Positions 62,561 through 64,000 of a stretch of 64,000 nucleotides of DNA are shown here, piece after piece. The notes beneath the pieces are model-generated. The model was not told the DNA's origin, made no database searches, and was given only the letters and a program-made list of their open reading frames with translations. Source of the stretch: Sphingobacterium sp. SGR-19. Lineage in GTDB: Bacteria > Bacteroidota > Bacteroidia > Sphingobacteriales > Sphingobacteriaceae. Position 1 is the stretch's first letter, and the number at the start of each line of letters is the position of its first letter. The stretch covers positions 310,001-374,000 of the forward strand of contig NZ_JAAKGS010000003.1 of assembly GCF_011043555.1 (NCBI RefSeq), in the 5' to 3' direction. The position numbers and the translations under genes are program-made.

Positions 62561-63307
62561 ATGAGCAAAGCTAATAGCATAGAAAAGGTCATGTCGCACC
62601 ACGATAATATTTACGAGCCGGCGTTTGTCAAAAAAATGTTCAACCGGATGTCAAGTTCGTATGAACGAATGAACTATATAACCTCCTTCGGCTTTTCCAT
62701 TCGCTGGCGCAGACAATTCTTAGAAAAACTTGGAAAGTCAAACCAGCAATTACATGTAATTGACCTGCTTTCAGGGCTAGGCGAAAATTGGACATTCCTA
62801 AAACGAAATTTTCCGAATTCAACCTTTTATGCTTTAGATTTTTCTGACGAAATGATTTCGCGATCGAGTAATAAAAGCAATAAATTGTTTGCTGGTGACC
62901 TTAATTTACTGTGTGAAAATATTCTTCAAAATAAATTAGAGTCTAACCATTTTGATATTATTTCTTGCGCATACGGCCTCAAAACGTTCAATGAGCAACA
63001 GCTAGAAGTTTTAGCCGGCGAAATACATAGAATTCTAAAACCCGGTGGAAAATTCAGTTTTGTTGAGGTCTCAAAACCGAGTAAAAAACTTCTATGTACC
63101 CTCTACGGGTTCTATTTAGGAAAAGTTATACCATTGCTCGGAAAAATATTTTTAGGAAACCCGCACGATTACAAAATGCTTTGGATCTATACGGAAAAAT
63201 ATGGCAACAGCGATTTGGTGAAGCGAATATTTGAGCAGAATAACTTAATAGTCACGGAGGAGAAATATTTTTTTGGTTGTGCGACCGGCATTAGCGGCAG
63301 GAAGTGA
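62561..63307 (+). CDS. Class I SAM-dependent methyltransferase (UbiE/MenG-like)
   Basis: A 248-residue methyltransferase. The SAM motif I is in VIDLLSGLGENWTFLK, acidic loop FYALDFSDEM, then IISCAYGLKTF and LKPGGKFSFVEVSKP (motif of UbiE-like enzymes). The start ATG at 62561 is chosen; ATG 62591 is also possible. It follows the membrane protein closely. Substrate unknown. Not an obvious DNA methyltransferase. Confidence 0.82.
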   Translation: MSKANSIEKVMSHHDNIYEPAFVKKMFNRMSSSYERMNYITSFGFSIRWRRQFLEKLGKSNQQLHVIDLLSGLGENWTFLKRNFPNSTFYALDFSDEMISRSSNKSNKLFAGDLNLLCENILQNKLESNHFDIISCAYGLKTFNEQQLEVLAGEIHRILKPGGKFSFVEVSKPSKKLLCTLYGFYLGKVIPLLGKIFLGNPHDYKMLWIYTEKYGNSDLVKRIFEQNNLIVTEEKYFFGCATGISGRK

Positions 63308-63317
63308 TTCCTTTATA

Positions 63318-63543
63318 ATTATGTATTTGTACATGTAAATGCCTGCACTGCACATCTTTGTTTTCTACCGGAACAACGTGCGAGAATTTATGGTTGAACT
63401 GACCAATGCCATTAAACATGCGAGGTCGGCGCAAGGAAATATCACATCGTTGCATACGCCTGTCTATTTCTTTACCATTATGTATATGTACACGTGAATG
63501 CCTGCTCTGCACATCTTTGTTTTGTACCAAAACAGCGTGAGCA
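63318..63543. repeat. Two direct 67-bp repeats
   Basis: 63318-63384 and 63477-63543 are near-identical (ATTATGTA.TTGTACA.GT.AATGCCTGC, then CTGCACATCTTTGTTTT.TACC). A shorter second pair (TGTGACAAAG.C..CAACTACA) lies at about 63570 and 63693. Spacing of 159 bp. No terminal inverted repeats or frame evidence of a transposase. Confidence 0.7.
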
Positions 63544-63809
63544 TGTCAGGTGCGTTGTTGATTATGTTATGTGACAAAGTCGTCAACTACATGTTCATTG
63601 GGCGTTACCGCAAGGAACATGTTCTCACATTGAAGCTAAATAACGTTCAACACATCGATTTGCTCGTTATGTCAACGAACAAGTCCACAATGTAACGTGA
63701 CAAAGCCACCAACTACAGTGAGTGGTTGATGATGTCAAGATACATTGCCGATAACTTCATGGAGGTCGGGGCTATGTACATGTACAAAAATGGGAGATTC
63801 TATTGCTTT

Positions 63810-63827
63810 ACAATAAAATTTTATTGT
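63810..63827. promoter_or_regulatory. 18-bp perfect palindrome before the ORF6N gene
   Basis: ACAATAAAATTTTATTGT lies 43 bp before the start codon at 63871. It may be an operator for the ORF6N-type gene or part of its promoter. Confidence 0.5.
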
Positions 63828-63870
63828 TACATTTAGTACTATAATGAATTATGAACGATACCATTAAGTT

Positions 63871-64000
63871 ATGAGTAAAACCAAAACAGTACTAAAAGCA
63901 GCAGCCATAGCGGACGATGCCCTCGCCAACAAGATATACGAGTTTAGAGGACAAAAAGTAATGTTGGATAGTGATCTGGCGGAGCTATATGGGGTGGAAA
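63871..64000 (+). CDS. ORF6N domain protein, cut by window end
   Basis: The first 43 codons of a gene beginning MSKTKTVLKAAAIADDAL, followed by IYEFRGQKVMLDSDLAELYGV. This is the ORF6N (KilA-N-like) DNA-binding domain start, common in phage- and plasmid-related regions of Bacteroidota. The rest is beyond the window. It may act as a repressor or anti-repressor. Suggests a mobile or phage-derived flank of the defence region. Confidence 0.8.
   Translation, partial: MSKTKTVLKAAAIADDALANKIYEFRGQKVMLDSDLAELYGVE

Noticed and set aside
63291..63530. Minus-strand 79-codon frame with internal repeat
   Set aside because: The protein repeat is a by-product of the 67-bp direct repeats whose 159-bp spacing is divisible by three.

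Overview
The window looks like a chromosomal stretch from a Bacteroidota bacterium, most likely family Sphingobacteriaceae (Sphingobacterium/Pedobacter-like). The evidence is two SusC/SusD pairs, a FecI-FecR type ECF sigma/anti-sigma pair, DUF4625 and DUF6520 proteins, HipBST with Bacteroidota-style neighbours, many AraC regulators, promoters of the TTTG...TAnnTTTG type and few Shine-Dalgarno sequences. No rRNA, tRNA, CRISPR array or transposase was found. All calls come from reading the sequence; no database was searched.

Left part (1-20.9 kb): a cut-off GlxA-type AraC regulator next to an RtcB RNA ligase; a siderophore receptor/PepSY iron-uptake pair; an SDR/AraC pair; an M35-N-like lipoprotein followed by a 43-residue peptide gene ending in Gly-Gly; a probable zinc-handling operon on the minus strand (TonB receptor, two DUF4625-type lipoproteins, CobW GTPase, thioredoxin-reductase-like enzyme); an AraC gene with a DODA-type dioxygenase; and the two ribulose monophosphate pathway genes (hxlB, hxlA) with an AraC regulator and an alpha/beta hydrolase.

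Middle (16.7-23.4 kb and 23.5-44.8 kb): two related, decaying segments (16.7-17.4 kb and 20.96-23.45 kb). Each carries an AraC 3' fragment, an ~80-bp repeat, a hip locus and a small secreted-protein gene. The hip locus is intact only in the second copy, as a three-gene HipBST toxin-antitoxin module. Then follow a regulated SusCD uptake operon (ECF sigma, FecR, SusC with STN domain, SusD, TlpA-like protein), two more AraC/SDR pairs, an outer-membrane beta-barrel receptor, AhpD-like, LytTR and M50 genes, and a MauE/DUF6520 pair.

Right part (44.8-64 kb): a second operon (TlpA-like, SusC, SusD) that has no sigma/anti-sigma pair. Its upstream region holds two remarkable arrays of 4-bp cores spaced exactly 11 bp. 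One is a symmetric array of ten TTCG followed by ten CGAA; the other has CTAC/GTAC cores turning into GTAG/GTAC cores. Both have a 13-bp centre. After a structured non-coding zone comes an A+T-rich defence-like island: an XRE regulator with a palindromic operator, small genes, a 2TM protein, two paired micro-genes, then a tightly packed five-gene run (SIR2, HerA ATPase, M41-like HEIGH peptidase, Shedu-like DUF4263 nuclease, KAP NTPase). It ends with a membrane protein, a methyltransferase, direct repeats and a cut-off ORF6N gene. The five-gene run and the 11-bp arrays are the best candidates for something undescribed.
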